Positions 1 through 12,241 are shown, numbered from the stretch's first letter. The stretch is 64,000 nt of DNA from Unio delphinus (GCA_029339505.1 JAQISU010000036.1:6816501-6880500), one strand, 5' to 3'. Notes: generated by a model from the sequence alone, not told the origin. Program-made: numbers and translations.

Positions 1-1539
1 ACCTCCCTGAACTTAGCCTTGAGTTCAGAATTGCACTGAAGATCAATCAGCTCCATTTGAAGTGCAGAGGGGGTGGGGGGCGGCATCTTCCACATTGAAG
101 GAGAAAGGGTCAGCACAAATTTGAAAAGTGGCTTTGTGTGTTTTGAAGTCTGCAAACCTGTGATCAAATTCTTCCTGTAGCTTTGCAATGGCATCAGTAT
201 ACTTACTACTTAATTTTGTGCCCGAGTCCATGAGTACTTTGCATGTTGGGAAATGGCAGAGGTTTCTCCGAGAAAGCTGGGCTTTCCATAACACAAGTTT
301 TGTGCAAAATGCCCTGACATTGTCATAGGCAACACTGACAAGCTGCCCCTGGCCTTGTAACTTCTTGTTGAGTACATTCAGCTCCTGCGTAATGTCAACA
401 AGAAAAGCCAAGTCCATGAGCCTTTTCGGATCACTTAGCACAGGAACAACCACTCCATCCTGCTCCATGAAGGCTTTGATTTCTGCTCTCAACTCAAAAC
501 AACTTTTCAAGACGTTTCCCCTACTAATCCAACATACCTCGGTGAAGTAGATAACATTCTCATGTGCTGACTCTATTTCCTCTAAAAAGGCGCGGAACTG
601 CCGGTGCTTCAAGCCCCTGGATCTGATATGGTTGATGCATTTCACAACGTCAGACATCACATTGTCAAACGTCAGGCATTTGCTGCAAACTACCTGCTGA
701 TGGATAATGCAGTGTAAAGCAACGGCCTCTTCCACACCCTCCTCTTCCAGTTTTCTTTGAACATGTGCCACGAGTCCATTTATTTTCCCTGTCATTGATG
801 GCGATCCGTCGGTTGTTATTCCTGCAAAATTTTTCCACGGTAAACCGGCATCCACAATGGCATCACACAGCTGGAGGAATATCCCCTGACCAGTGGTCTG
901 GCCATGCATTGGAATCATTTTGAGCAACTCCTCCATCACTTCAAAATTATCATCAACACCACGGAGATATATTGCGAGCTGTGTAGTGTCAGTAACGTCT
1001 GTGCTACCATCAAGAGCAACTGAGTATGCATGGAAATGTTTACCTTTCTCACACAGTTGATCATAAATGTTACCTGACAGCTCAGAAATGCGCCCTGCCA
1101 CTGTGTTGGCTAAAAGGCTGATGTTTTTAAACCGACCCGTCTTTTCCGGACAGACTATACTTGCAGCTTGTAACATGCAATTTTTGATAAACTCGCCTTC
1201 TTTGAATGACTTTCCTGCCTTAGCAATCATCTCACTCACCACGTAACTAGCTTCAACTGCTGAATCACTTTCTTTCTTTGCTTTCTTGAAAACATCTTGC
1301 TGCCTCATTAGACATGTTTTAAGTTTAGCGACCCGGGTTTCTCTCTCATCTCCCTGGTATTTTGCATACTCCTCAGCATGTCTGGTTAAATAATGACGTC
1401 TGATGCTGTACTCCTTGTGCACCGCAACTTTCTCGGTGCATATCAAGCACGTCGGAATGCCCCTGTGCTCAACAAAACAGTAGTCCGTCTCCCACTTCTT
1501 CTGAAATTGTCTGTGCTCATCGCCAACCTTTCTCTTCAC
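1..1539 (-). pseudogene. hAT-superfamily transposase, GTF2IRD2/ZBED-like, frameshifted
   Basis: An intronless reading frame of 498 codons starts at 1539 on the minus strand. Its N-terminus has a BED-like zinc finger (CLIC near residue 32, then RRHYLTRH). The body has hAT-type blocks: ALDGSTDVTDTTQLAIYLRG, GITTDGSPSMTG and ALHCIIHQQ. This is the organisation of the hAT-derived GTF2IRD2, EPM2AIP1 and ZBED5 relatives. The frame ends at 43 just after a run of C residues (minus strand) at about 68-80. The expected continuation (blocks like LQMELIDLQCN) is readable in another frame and runs off the window at base 1. So the gene has a homopolymer frameshift, or a sequencing error there, and its C-terminal dimerisation region lies outside. 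It is probably a mobile-element gene and not a host gene, because it is intronless and lies among other repeats. Confidence 0.8.
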
Positions 1540-2245
1540 AGCAGGTTATGAGAAAGCCATGACTGGGGTCGGGTGACAAAAAACGTATTTGCACTATGTG
1601 ATAAAATATATTTTCCCTCCACTCGGTAACACTCCCGAATCACGTATCACGAGACTTTGCTCTTAGGGAGATTTAGAAACCAACATAATAAATGAGGCTG
1701 TGGTAGTCAGAGAGTGAATTCCCGAATTATGACGTAATTTCTGACGTATGAAATTGCTCGATAATTTAAAATAATAATGAAATATGTTACCCTCCACGAT
1801 GATTTCAGTCGTATGCCACCAAAGCTAGTTTTGTGCTAGCGTTGAAAAAAGACGGTTGGTAACAATGACCTTTTGGCTGATATTGAATCAACAAACATTT
1901 TTCTACAGTTTTAGTTACAGTAAATAAATCTACATTAAGTTTGGCTAAAACAATAACAAATCACTGTACATACTTATGCTAGTTTGTTCCAAAAATTAGG
2001 CGAACAAGACATTAAAACTCGAATATTGAACATCGCGTCACCCCTAAACTCCACAAGTAGACCCGGCCGTCACATTGCGTATCATTGTTAACGGCATTAT
2101 ATCCTTAGTAAGAAAATAAAATTCCCGGTGATCTAAAGTAAAAATATTCAACTAATAAACTAATAAATGCTATGAAAATAATGAGCTTCTGGTAAACAAA
2201 GACGAAAAAGCATAAAATAAAAATAAAAATATGGCAATGTGTTCA
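1540..2245. other. No gene seen upstream of the hAT ORF
   Basis: AT-rich sequence between the hAT transposase start and a LINE fragment. It should contain the 5' part of the hAT element, but I could not identify a terminal inverted repeat or target duplication with confidence. Confidence 0.4.
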
Positions 2246-2572
2246 GTCCATCATTGTAAAAACTTCTCTTTGTCAGTAATTAGTGTGTTCAGGTCTGGGC
2301 TGAGAAGGGGGTATGATCCAGAGGATGTAGGTCCATACACCTCTTTCTGGTTATTGTAAAAGTTCTTCATGTCATGCTGGTATGCGTATCACTGGATCTC
2401 ATCAGCTTGTTTGCTCAGCCAGTGTCTCGCATCTGATGGCTTTTCTGCTGTACAGGTCTGCGTATATTATTGTACCCATCTTTCCCAGAGAAGGACCTGG
2501 GGTTATTGAGGTAGGTTTGAATGAGGCGGTGTTTTGCATGCAGCAACTGCTTGATCTCGTCGCAGTTCTCAT
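2246..2572 (-). mobile_element. LINE ORF fragment (RTE-like linker region)
   Basis: Read on the minus strand, this stretch encodes a decayed piece with the blocks KQLLHAKHRLIQTYL, NNIRRPVQQKSHQMRDT and VYGPTSSGSYPLLSPDLNT. These resemble the region between endonuclease and reverse transcriptase in RTE-type non-LTR retrotransposons. It has several stops and frame changes, and no RT catalytic box is left. It abuts a Polinton integrase-like scrap at about 2568, so the join is a composite of two dead elements. Confidence 0.6.
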
Positions 2573-2625
2573 CAAATCAGCGGCTGAAGTAGCATCTGCG
2601 TTTGAACGAATTTATCAACGAAGAT
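2562..2625 (+). pseudogene. Polinton integrase fragment (second copy)
   Basis: The plus strand encodes AEVASAFERIYQRR, nearly identical to TEVASAFERIYRRG in the integrase of the large Polinton at 25 kb, so this is a short scrap of the same protein family. Outside about 20 codons I see no further match. The orientation is opposite to the protease remnant at 3.6-3.95 kb, so the old copy is rearranged. Confidence 0.6.
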
Positions 2626-2885
2626 ATTATCAATACACGCGAAAAGCAATTAAGAAACATTATGTCAGATCGTAAAAACGAAAACATTTACCAAAATATA
2701 AGTCATTATGAAAGTGAAAGGGAATAATAACACGTGTAATATTATTCTGAAATAATTATTCAGATAATAATTATTCCGTTTCAGATATATTTTTATTCTG
2801 CCTTGACTTGTCAAGGATAATATTTATTCAGTTTATAATTTTATAATTATTTTTTTTGATTTAGATTTATTTAATTATTCTGCCT

Positions 2886-2886
2886 G

Positions 2887-2948
<62 letters not shown>
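2886..2948. repeat. (ATT)n microsatellite
   Basis: About 20 uninterrupted ATT units. Confidence 0.95.
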
Positions 2949-2999
2949 GTAAATTATTTATTTTAGTATGGTTTTCGTTATTTTAGTACTATTTTATCC

Positions 3000-3600
3000 A
3001 ATCACTATCGTCGACGTATTTCTGTTTTGCAGCGACATCGTTTAACTCCAAGACCAATAACATTTATTAGTCATATTTTATCACCGGATTTTTGTACTCG
3101 TTTGCGAATATTATTTAATCCCGTAGACAGAACAACAGCAGGCTTACTTTTTCCATTACTATCAAACACAGCTATGCAGGTTTCGGTTACTCCGTTGATT
3201 TTAACGATACTATCCTGTAATAAAAGATTACTCGTTTTTAGTTTCCCTTATCTTGAAATAGAATTTATTCGTTTGGATTTACATTTGTAAGATTTCTTAA
3301 TTCAGACAGTTTATTTCTAATTAATTTATTTATATGTTCGTGAGTTATTCCGTCAGTTGGATTTTTAAATAGAGGACGATCATCCGTAAATATCTACTAT
3401 TATATTATCAAGATCTGTTTTAAACACCTTGTACTTGTACACTCGTACACAACTTTATGAGATGGTTTGGTTGATGATGACACAGTGTTGAGTACTGCAG
3501 TTATTTCACGTTCAAAATATTGACGGATCTCTTATTGTCTGTGTTTGTAATGTTGAATACCAGATCGAAGTTTGAAGTATGCCGACATATTTTAAAACAT
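3000..3600 (-). other. AT-rich stretch with weak coding traces
   Basis: No intact gene. On the minus strand short stop-free runs of protein-like composition occur (about 3060-3200 and 3300-3520). They lie just downstream, in minus-strand sense, of the protease remnant. In the large Polinton that place is held by the minor-capsid candidate, so these may be its decayed counterpart, but I could not show a residue-level match. Confidence 0.25.
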
Positions 3601-3640
3601 TTCTAGGAGGCGCCAGTCCTTACGAAAAAAAAAATTCGAC

Positions 3641-3955
3641 ATGGATCAATCGCGTATGCCATTAAATGAGTACATGAACTAGAACTTATATCAATATTAA
3701 TGATACTGCTTTCAACATTGTTCGCTTGTTTTGGTAATTGATCACGCATAAAAACACCTCTGAAGTTTTTTCATTTTTAATTTTTCAGCAGCATCAATTT
3801 AGTCAAAACTGGACATATGTGAATTCAACGAAGTGTCCAGGTAAGCCTCAGATCTTTTCTGTACTACGAGTGGGGATGTCCTGGTAATCTTAGACCCTTT
3901 CAGTTTTTATAGAAGTCTTTATTCCTTTTCCTGTTGCTTTTTTAATGACATACTG
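3641..3955 (-). pseudogene. Decayed Polinton protease and pVI-like remnant (second copy)
   Basis: The DNA is alignable by eye with 13660-13975 of the large Polinton: it shares ATGGATCAATCGCGTATGC, then AACACCTCTGAAGTTTTT, then a region ending in CTTAGACCC and the KKATGQ-coding part. It therefore holds the N-terminal part of an adenain-like protease and the end of the pVI-like gene, both full of substitutions and indels. It shows that a related Polinton inserted here earlier and has decayed much further than the copy at 12-27 kb. Confidence 0.75.
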
Positions 3956-3959
3956 TCAG

Positions 3960-5765
3960 GTTCTCTATGGGTTATGAGCGTTATTCGTATAATATTGTAT
4001 AAGCCCCACTTGTCAAAAGGTTAGTGGTACGTCCCACTTTGTCAAGGGGTATTGTACAACATATAGTAATAATACTACAACCCACACCCCTTTAATACTC
4101 GTTATCTAAGAGATAACCACCCCCGGTATAATTGCCCGGTTAAGAGAATGTATATGGTAACATGAGCGGGTATATTGAACAAAACAACTCCGAGCCCCGT
4201 AAAGATAAATAAACAATTTAATCAAATACATACACAATCATGAAATTTCCTATCATTAAGAATACAAGCGGTTTAGAAATAAACTTTCACCGAATTACAA
4301 ATAGATTTGAAATAGAATTAAACAAATTAGCCGTTCTATTACTGATAGTTAAAAATCATCATAGGATCGAGTGGCACAATCGAAGTCAATGCTTTGTTTG
4401 ATTTTCATAACCTGTTATCCTTGAACCACGTTCACTGTTCAATCTAATGTTGTTCTAGAAGTTCCTGTCTCTCGAGATAATCTGCCCTCGTGGATTATCC
4501 GCTTGAACCCAGACTGTATCATGCATACGCGGCAATTTCCCCTTCACAATTCTTTTCCAACGTGTACGTCTTTATTCCCGTACTTCACGTATTTTCCACA
4601 AAAGCTATTTTCTTCCTTCCAAAAGAAAAGTAAAACATCCTAAGTCTCTCGTTACAATGGTTACAGTTGAAACTGTCCATTATTCCTGGTTCGAACAATC
4701 AGATAGTTCTATCAGTGATAACAATTTGACGGCTAGTAATTAACTACACATGTCTTCAAATGAATGTAGTTTAATCAATTGTTAATTCGTTTTGCATTGA
4801 CCTAATACATTAACATTAAAGCGAGACGTTGAATTAATTATACACTGTCGCTAAATTATCTATGACATCAAAATTCGGTGAATTCACATGTATTCTTGTA
4901 AATCCCTCACTAACGTAATACATTAAATTCTTAGAGCATAATCATTATTCCGACAATATGATAAGTTCAAGAATTAACGTAACACTTCCTATTCATACTC
5001 AGCATAGTGTTTTTAAGACATAAATTAACACTACGTCAGTCTTAACTAAGAATTAAGCTAAGAATTCCAATTCGTAATTCAAACGCACATTATTATACAA
5101 ATGTATTAAAATAAATTCATGCAAGAACTTCCAATTCATAATACAAAACACATTATTATACAAATGTATCAAATTAAATCAATTATACAAATGCATCAAA
5201 CGAAATCATGTAGACCTGTAAACGAAGCAAATATTATATAAATTGCATCACAATCAACGTGGAATTGAGACAATACCTTTGTGTTTTGGTGTGTCACTCA
5301 ACCGTTGTTTTTGGAGTCTTACTAAAATAATTCTAACATATGCCCTCTCACAGAAAAAAAATTCAGACTAAATTCTAATTTAGCTAGTGCGATATTATGT
5401 TCTAAAGATTTCTCGTGTGAAACACACCCCTTATTTAACCGTGACCAATTAGAATCAAATGTATTTTTCCCAGCTTTCCTCTACAAGTCGCTTACGTCAT
5501 GGTGAATATGACATGCTCTGGTTTTATAAATAATCTCTGCATTATTTCAATTCTGACACTTTCGTGATAAAATGAAACTTTACAAGGTCGCCAGCAGTCA
5601 GCCCTGGCTCTGTGTAAACAACGTTCTAAGTAGTACAACGGTCGCCTAGACTTTACAGATCCTCTCTCTCTCTCTCTTGCTCGATGAATCGTAAATCTAA
5701 CTAATGGCTATCTGGCCACAACTAATGGTTTATTAATTGATCGACCAAAAATTTGGCATTTAATA
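3960..5765. other. No gene seen; AT-rich
   Basis: No convincing coding region on either strand. A short near-duplicate around 5090-5215 repeats ATTATACAAATGTAT-type blocks two or three times. Confidence 0.4.
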
Positions 5766-6540
5766 CATACCAGTAATAGTTCCAACAGCATCACACGTAG
5801 ATGCTTTTGCGACAGCCAGGGCCTCAGCAGCTATTATACTGGTATAAATCTTAAAGGAAAATTGAGATACACCGAGTTGGTAAAATGCCATTGAATTGCG
5901 TTCTTGATCATTTACTGCTTCTTTGTATCTCGAATTCGCGATACTTTTCAGACCTTTACATGTAAATATATTGTTAATGCTGTCAATTTCAGTTTCCGGC
6001 GGTTGTTGTTGAGAACATTGTGGTGTTTTTTGTTGAGGTTGAGCAATTCATGATTTTTGCTTTTGAGGAGAATGTGGTTTCTGTTGTTGAGGAGGTGTTT
6101 GTTGTTGAGGTTGAGGAATTCGTGATTGTTGTTGTTGAGGTTGCGGTTTTTGTTGTAATTCGTGTTGTATACGCCTAAAATAACTATCTATTTCATTCAA
6201 ATATGCAAGGTAGTTAAGATTAGACCTCATGGCTTTACCGGATTTGATCCATTTGCTCTAGGTTTCTGTATCCACTGAAATGTTATCTTATTCAGGTTTT
6301 CAAATATCTTTCTCTGAAATTATAACTCGCAGGCAGCATCAAGTGCAGCTAAATCTGATACTTTTGAAATTGTTATATTTTAGCAATACATTCGTCGGTA
6401 CATTTATTAATCATTTCAGCTCTCTGTTTTGCTGATTCTGGTTCTCTTGTACGACCCTTTATGTCACTTATTTCAACTCGTGCTTCGTTACCTTCAATTA
6501 TTTTTTTCTTGACGCTGCCCAGTGGTTAAACAGCAGCATA
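5765..6540 (-). pseudogene. Decayed Q-rich protein gene, family unknown
   Basis: From 6230 a frame opens with MRSNLNYLAYLNEIDSYF, enters a Gln/Pro-rich tract (PQPQQQQ, PQQQTPPQQQ), meets a TGA near 6048, then continues in the same frame for about 90 codons (SIANSRYKEAV, then an Ala-rich end) to a TAA near 5766. Upstream, at 6235-6540, more minus-strand coding-like sequence (KGRTREPESAKQRAEMINK) appears with stops and a frame change. I do not recognise the protein. Its position beside the Polinton remnants makes an element-encoded protein possible, but that is inference. Confidence 0.4.
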
Positions 6541-8804
6541 CAAAATTTGAGGGAAAAAAATCGACAAATATAAAGGAACAAAAATGAGCTAACCTAATTA
6601 GAGAAACCCTCTGGTTTTGTTAGAGGTTTCGGTTTGGCGATAGTACGCTTGTATTTTTCATTTTCGTAAGAAGCTTTATGTTTTATAAATAGACCGTCCA
6701 GTAAGTGATCTGTTCACCCTCTCTGATGGTCGATAAGATGAATACTTTCATTGATGTGTACGAGATTTCAAGATCGCATGCAATAAGACGCTAAGCTCCA
6801 TTGTCTTTCGTGGCTGCCGGTGCTTAGATTTACTTAATTCAGCGAGTACGCATAAACGAAAATACGTCATCAACAACACAACATAACAATCTTCTACGCA
6901 TTAATGAAAGTGTATGTTTAATAGAGCGCCAAGTGACTGACTGAGAAAGATTAACTTTGATTGTTTTTATAAACAACACGAAAAGTAATGTTCTGTCAAA
7001 AACGCGACAAAGTGAGTGTACCTTATTACCAATGTTGTTTGCGACGATGATTAGATTGATAGTTTGTGATATTCATGGCATATTCATGAAAAACGAGGCA
7101 ATCTTAGCACAGTTGGAATCACATCACAATTATTATTTCCAGTTCAGTACCCGTAGTTCAAGTCTATTATTAGAACATTTTTTCCTCTCTCATTTTGGTG
7201 GTGATAAAAGAGTTTTATTGATGCATTTTTGGTAGGGATTTCAAGGTATTTGTTTATTTTTGAGAATATGAGCTGAGAGAGTGGATGTCAGTGTGTAATT
7301 TGGCGACAGTGCACATGGAGTAATAAGGCCTCGGTGATGATTTGGAAGTGTAATCTGTGTTCTGTGTACATGCTGGTCTGTTTACAGTGCAGCCGCTCAA
7401 AAAATTGCCAGTGAACCCCTGACAAGAACTTCACCGTGAAGTCATCTTTGGATGTATTTTAGATTAACATATGATTTGTATTGATTGTCACACAGTTTAA
7501 AGGTGTAGATAACATATAGTAAAATTAATTGTGGTGTATGTCCAGTTGGCTACGGATGATAAATAGTGTAACCGATTATCGCGTCTCTTTCAAATAAGAG
7601 ATCACTATGCAGCCCAAGGGAGGTAACTGCTACAAATAGTGTGATGTTTATGAGCAGCTGTCTGCACAGTCAACCATAACAGCTGCGAGGTTGATATCTT
7701 TCATACTTTTACCAAATAAGTTTACATAAAAGCTAATAAATTCATTATACGTAAGTTCACGTTGTTATACGGAATGTTGGCTTTTGGCCCTGTGTTTGTG
7801 TTTCAAGACTGTCATAGCATTTTCTTACAGCCCGCTAGCAAACATGTAACTAATGATATAGCTGGCAATTAACATATTTCGTTTCTTAATTGAATATATA
7901 ATAAAAGAATACTTAAATAAAATAATTTAAAAAGAAGATAATTTTCTGTAACCTGTAACTCTGTATCGCTTTTAGACCAAATCCAATTGTCAGGAGTAGT
8001 GTTTACTTTTTGGACCAATTGGTAATGTTATTATCGGTTTGCATCTGTTATTTTAAAATAAAAGTTTAACCACGTATTTTGGGGAATGTGTATTACAGAA
8101 TCAAATATAATATTCATGCAAAATTACATAATGTTGTGATATAGTAAATATCATAATAGATACTAGCCATAACCATACAAGCTGATGGAACCCAAGACAC
8201 ACAAAGACAGGCCAGGACACACCAAGACACACGAACAAGACATACCAACAAGACACACGGTCATTCACACACTAATAAACAATATTAACTGAGCTATTTA
8301 AAAAAAAAAAATGAAGAATTAAGATGTTAGGTTTTAACCAATCACATTACTTTTAACCTTTTAGAGTGAAGTGATGTCAACGTGTGTTCAATATTAGGAT
8401 TATGATACGGACAACTAGATATTATCTAACTAAGATTAATGCATGACATTAGAGTTTACAAAGAAAAGATTAATTGACGTTGAAGTGCAATTTTAAATTA
8501 TTAAAAATGCAAATTTCGATTCATAGCTCTCTTAAGCTTATATACAATCCCTTGACCTCACGAAAGCGAAGGTTACTTGGGTCACACGAGATTTGAAGTG
8601 CATTGTTTTTACATCTGAATCTTTTAAATAATGCTTCTGGTCGATACATGTTTTTTTTATTTTTGCATGTCCAGGATCTTCGTTTATATAGATAAAACAA
8701 AAACTTACACGAATCCGATATTGTTTGATCCAGTATTTTCGAGAAAACAAAGGATAAAAGGAGATTAGTTTCTATATATTGACCTAAAATCAAAACCATA
8801 GTAA

Positions 8805-8808
<4 letters not shown>
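6541..8808. other. No gene seen
   Basis: Only short open frames without recognisable features. A loose ACAC/AAGACAC-rich patch lies at 8190-8265. Confidence 0.4.

Positions 8809-8846
<38 letters not shown>
8809..8846. repeat. (GT)n microsatellite
   Basis: Uninterrupted GT dinucleotides. Confidence 0.95.
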
Positions 8847-8850
<4 letters not shown>

Positions 8851-9285
8851 ACATATTTGCTATCTACCTACCGTTTCTTGGAATTGTGCCTTAAAGATAA
8901 CACAAATCTTAGGCGTAAGTTTGAGTTTGAGATTTAATGCGATCAGTCATACAGTTGATACTTAACAGAGTGTTACTTTTAATTGGTGACAAAAGAAAAG
9001 TCAGTATTTCATCAGTTTGAACCAATCCTCTTTGATGCGTAAACACTATTACGAGTGCGGGATAAATCAATAACTGATAAGGCAGAGTGTGCGAAATTCA
9101 TGGTTTCTTCAGTTTTCTTTTGGATATTTTACAACCTATCTATCAATAATAACCGATAGATTGAAAGTGATCAGTATCAGGTAATAATGGTAATGGTAAA
9201 ATAATTTCATATAATCTGTGAAAAATACAAAATATTTCAACTTTGTAATAAACTATGTCACCACCGACTTTCTTCATTCTTTCAG

Positions 9286-9401
9286 GTGTGACAATGTCTC
9301 TTCATCACGTGATAGTAATACTAATGTTAGCACCGATGTGCCTAGGATCACATTTCAGGGGCGGAATTATTACATGGACACCAACAGAACATAATCTACA
9401 G
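9286..9401 (+). CDS. Host gene, first coding exon: signal peptide
   Basis: The acceptor is TTTCTTCATTCTTTCAG before 9286, so a 5' UTR exon lies upstream. The ATG at 9294 starts MSLHHVIVILMLAPMCLG, a typical signal peptide with cleavage likely before SHF. The exon then encodes SHFRGGIITWTPTEHNLQ and ends in phase 0 at CAG|GTATAT. An ATG at 9255 is in frame but falls in the intron-like pyrimidine tract, so 9294 is preferred. Confidence 0.8.
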
Positions 9402-9664
9402 GTATATTATTTTGTGAAAACCTACTGGCAACCACATTGGTTTGATGGAGAGCTTCTGCTAATCACGTTAAACGATACATGACATATTTAAACTAGGCTG
9501 ATCTGTAATGACTAACACAACAAGGTGTGAAGCTCAAATCGAGGCTTAGCAAATTAGCAAAATATTTGGTAAAGATACTGATTGGCTTATATGATTATCA
9601 ATGCCCTTAATTAGATTAAGTGCATGCATAATAGTTATTTTGCTGCTTTTGATTATGGACCTAC

Positions 9665-10270
9665 TGTTACGAGTCTATGCTCTTAAAATACGTAACATAA
9701 AGAGCGAATAAAACAAGCTTTGTAAAAGTTAACAAATTATTTATTCTAGAAAATACAAAGTAAAAGAAATTAGAAAAAAAGGAACTTACGGTATTGCGAA
9801 TTAAATCCAAATAATTTGACAAGAATTATATACACTACTAATAAAAAGTCCTGAATAAAGCTCAGGACTAAAAGTTCAAATCCCGAAGAATGTTGAAGGC
9901 GATGACGTGACGTATCTGTTATGGTCAGCGATGCGCTGATGGGCTAACAGTATCTTGTCGAATCACAGTTCCCAATTACAAATATTGATGAGTATAGATG
10001 CATATTTCAAAGTCATATAGAATAAATTTGAATACACCAATTGAATTACACAATTAATTACATGCATACATAACAAAATAAGTATTCCATGTGACTTAAT
10101 GACTGAAGAACACACACAGACCAACATGCATCAATCAGCATCGGGTACCTTCATATATTATCCTGACAATTGTTTGATCTTATAATCGCTGGTCCATCTT
10201 TAATACAAGAGAAATGTCAGCAGTTTTTATCAGCTGCAACTATGCTAACACATAACCTTTTCTGTAACGC
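9665..10270. mobile_element. Relative of the LTR-like insertion at 55.5 kb
   Basis: It starts TGTTACGAGTC and shares with 55453 onward the succession GTAACATA, AACAAGCTT, TTGTAAAA, AACAATTTATT-like and CTTACGGT blocks. The right end near 10270 is unclear and no target duplication was found. It has a hairpin AGTCCTGA/TCAGGACT at 9847-9869. Confidence 0.5.
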
Positions 10271-10365
10271 CAAATAGCCTTACAGTGCTTGTGTGCCGTA
10301 AAACCACAATAAATAAATAATAAATAAATTTTAAAAAATAATAAATAAATAAATAAATAAAGCAA
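10271..10365 (+). mobile_element. Possible SINE 3' tail
   Basis: A GTGTGCCGTAAAACCACAAT-type block followed by (AATA)n looks like the 3' end of an invertebrate SINE. No A/B boxes were seen upstream. Confidence 0.3.
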
Positions 10366-10713
10366 TCAACCACTCATTCAATCAATATTTTAAATTGAAT
10401 AGAGTGCGTATTGACCTGATATAAAATTTCGTTGGTTAGTGATTAGCTGGGCACAATTAACCATACCTACCAGCATTTTGAAAGTCGCTCATGATGCAAA
10501 TTTATGCTTGTGTAACATCTACGTAATATTCACTGTCGCCGTGGATAACGTCCAGGTGGTACACGTGCAAAAAGAAAGATCAAACTTAATTGGAAGATTT
10601 GATTTTTTAATTAAAATTCAGAATAATATTCACATTATGTCAAATCTTCAAGTATATTTGTGTGCTTTAAATACCCAAACTATTTGTGTATCACTTTCCA
10701 TTTATTAAAATTA

Positions 10714-10714
<1 letters not shown>

Positions 10715-10753
<39 letters not shown>
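10715..10753. repeat. (GT)n microsatellite
   Basis: Uninterrupted GT dinucleotides; a (GTT)n patch follows at 10811-10843. Confidence 0.95.
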
Positions 10754-10755
<2 letters not shown>

Positions 10756-10844
10756 ATTTGGATTTTACATGTAGCTTGAACAATGTTATCAGTCATATTG
10801 CTTCGATGTTTGTTGATGTTGTTGCTGTTGTTGTTGTTGTTGTA

Positions 10845-11110
10845 GGGTTTAACGCCATTTTTCAGCACACGATAGGCTATACATGTCGGCCAGTATTATT
10901 GGTGGAGGAAGAACCATGGAAAACCCCCGAAAAAAGACACCGACCCACTAGAAGCTACTGGCAAGATTTCTCAGATAACTACGTTAGCCGAATCTTAGAC
11001 TCGAAACCACGCAGACAGAAGTGAGATGGCAGTGATCTGTAACGTAGTGATCTGTAACGTAGACCACTCGGCAACTCGGGGACCCCCTACAATGTCTGCA
11101 GTGTGGCAGT
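10845..11110 (-). mobile_element. tRNA-derived SINE-like copy
   Basis: On the minus strand GCCGAGTGGTC (A-box-like) is followed by GTGGTTTCGAGTC (B-box-like), then a body with AAGATTCGGCTAACGTAGTT. The same order of blocks occurs on the plus strand at 35265-35460, so the two are copies of one family. Within this copy the ACGTTACAGATCACT-type block is doubled. The tail toward 10845 contains GGGTTTAACGCCATTTTTCA. Confidence 0.65.
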
Positions 11111-11182
11111 TTATAGTGATGTCTAGCAATGGGGCAACATGCCGCAGACATGTAGCATGATGTCCCACCCAATCACATTATC

Positions 11183-11183
11183 T

Positions 11184-11239
<56 letters not shown>
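11183..11239. repeat. (AAT)n tail of a LINE
   Basis: The trinucleotide run directly abuts the LINE 3' end at 11240, as it does again at 49320-49393, so it is the LINE's (ATT)n tail on the minus strand and not an independent microsatellite. Confidence 0.8.
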
Positions 11240-11242
<3 letters not shown>

Positions 11243-11970
11243 GACTTTCTATAGCGCCTAATCTTTAGAAGCTCTAAACGCTTTACAACATCTATAATGA
11301 TATGACTTACAACATCTATAATGATATGACTACACTACAGAAGAAAAAAGACAAAATTATGAAATTGGAAAACATAAAATCATGCCGAGAACATAAGATA
11401 CAAAACATTGTTAGGTCTCTAAGTTTGTTCATGCAGTCGAAAAAGGTGAGTTTTAAGAACACTCTTAAAAGGGACCACTGTGTCTTTGTGTCTAATTTCA
11501 ACGGGCAATTCGTTCCACATCGCCGGGCCCTGGTATGCAAAGGAACGTTGTCCATATGACTTCTTCTTCATTGTGGGAACAAAGAGTATACGATTGTCAG
11601 AAAAGGAGCATAAGTATCTTGCTGGTGTAAACACCTGGGCGAGTCCTAATAAGTAACTTGGACTGGAGTCTGTCAGTGATGTATTGCACAGATAATACAT
11701 TTTGTGTGTGATTCTGTATCGAATTGATAGCCAGTGTAGGATACAGAGCAGTGGTGAGGGGTTCTCTGATCGAGGTACTCTAAAGAAATCCGTGCAGCTG
11801 TGTTTTGAACTTTTTGAAGTTTCTGGAGTAAATATTGTGACGAACCAGAGAGAATTGAGTTACAATAGTCCAATCTTGAACATACTAATGAACACACTAG
11901 TGTTTTAGTGGCGTAAGCTGAAAGATATTTGCGAATGGAAAAGATGCGTCTCAGTTCAAGATATGCTCAA
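11240..11970 (-). mobile_element. 5'-truncated CR1/L2-like LINE, 3' end
   Basis: Minus-strand frames encode the RT C-terminal region: SRLDYCNSILSGSSQYLLQK, KLQKVQNTAARI, then YTPARYLCSFSDNRILFVPT, QGPAMWNELPVEIRHKD and FKSVLKTHLF. These blocks are typical of CR1/L2/Jockey-type LINEs. Frames change several times, so it is dead. It shares its 3' UTR and trinucleotide tail with the copy at 49.4 kb. It loses similarity at about 11968, a few bases before the Polinton. Confidence 0.85.
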
Positions 11971-11978
11971 GGCTAACC

Positions 11979-12195
11979 AGCAGCAGAGGGGGTGAATCCG
12001 ACTTCTCTAATTGGGGTAGATTTTAAGCAAAACATTTTAAGTCTCCATTTGCCAGATGGAACCTTAACGATTTTAAAGCCCTAATTGTGAAATCAGGGGT
12101 TTCTCACAACCTCTTGGGTTTAAGTACCTTGCCAATGTAGCGTAAAAAAAAGCGTCGATTCAAGACGCCATTGTCGCCGCATCTGCTGCTATGGG
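11979..12195. repeat. Polinton left terminal inverted repeat
   Basis: Aligns with the reverse complement of 27125-27353 over the whole length: AGCAGCAG, then GAATCCGACTTCTCTAATTG, then ATCTGCTGCTATGG at the inner end. A few substitutions and a small deletion relative to the right copy show that both have aged. Confidence 0.92.
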
Positions 12196-12241
12196 TTAAC
12201 AATTCTTGAAATCTTAAACGATTTTGAAATTCAAAGAATTT

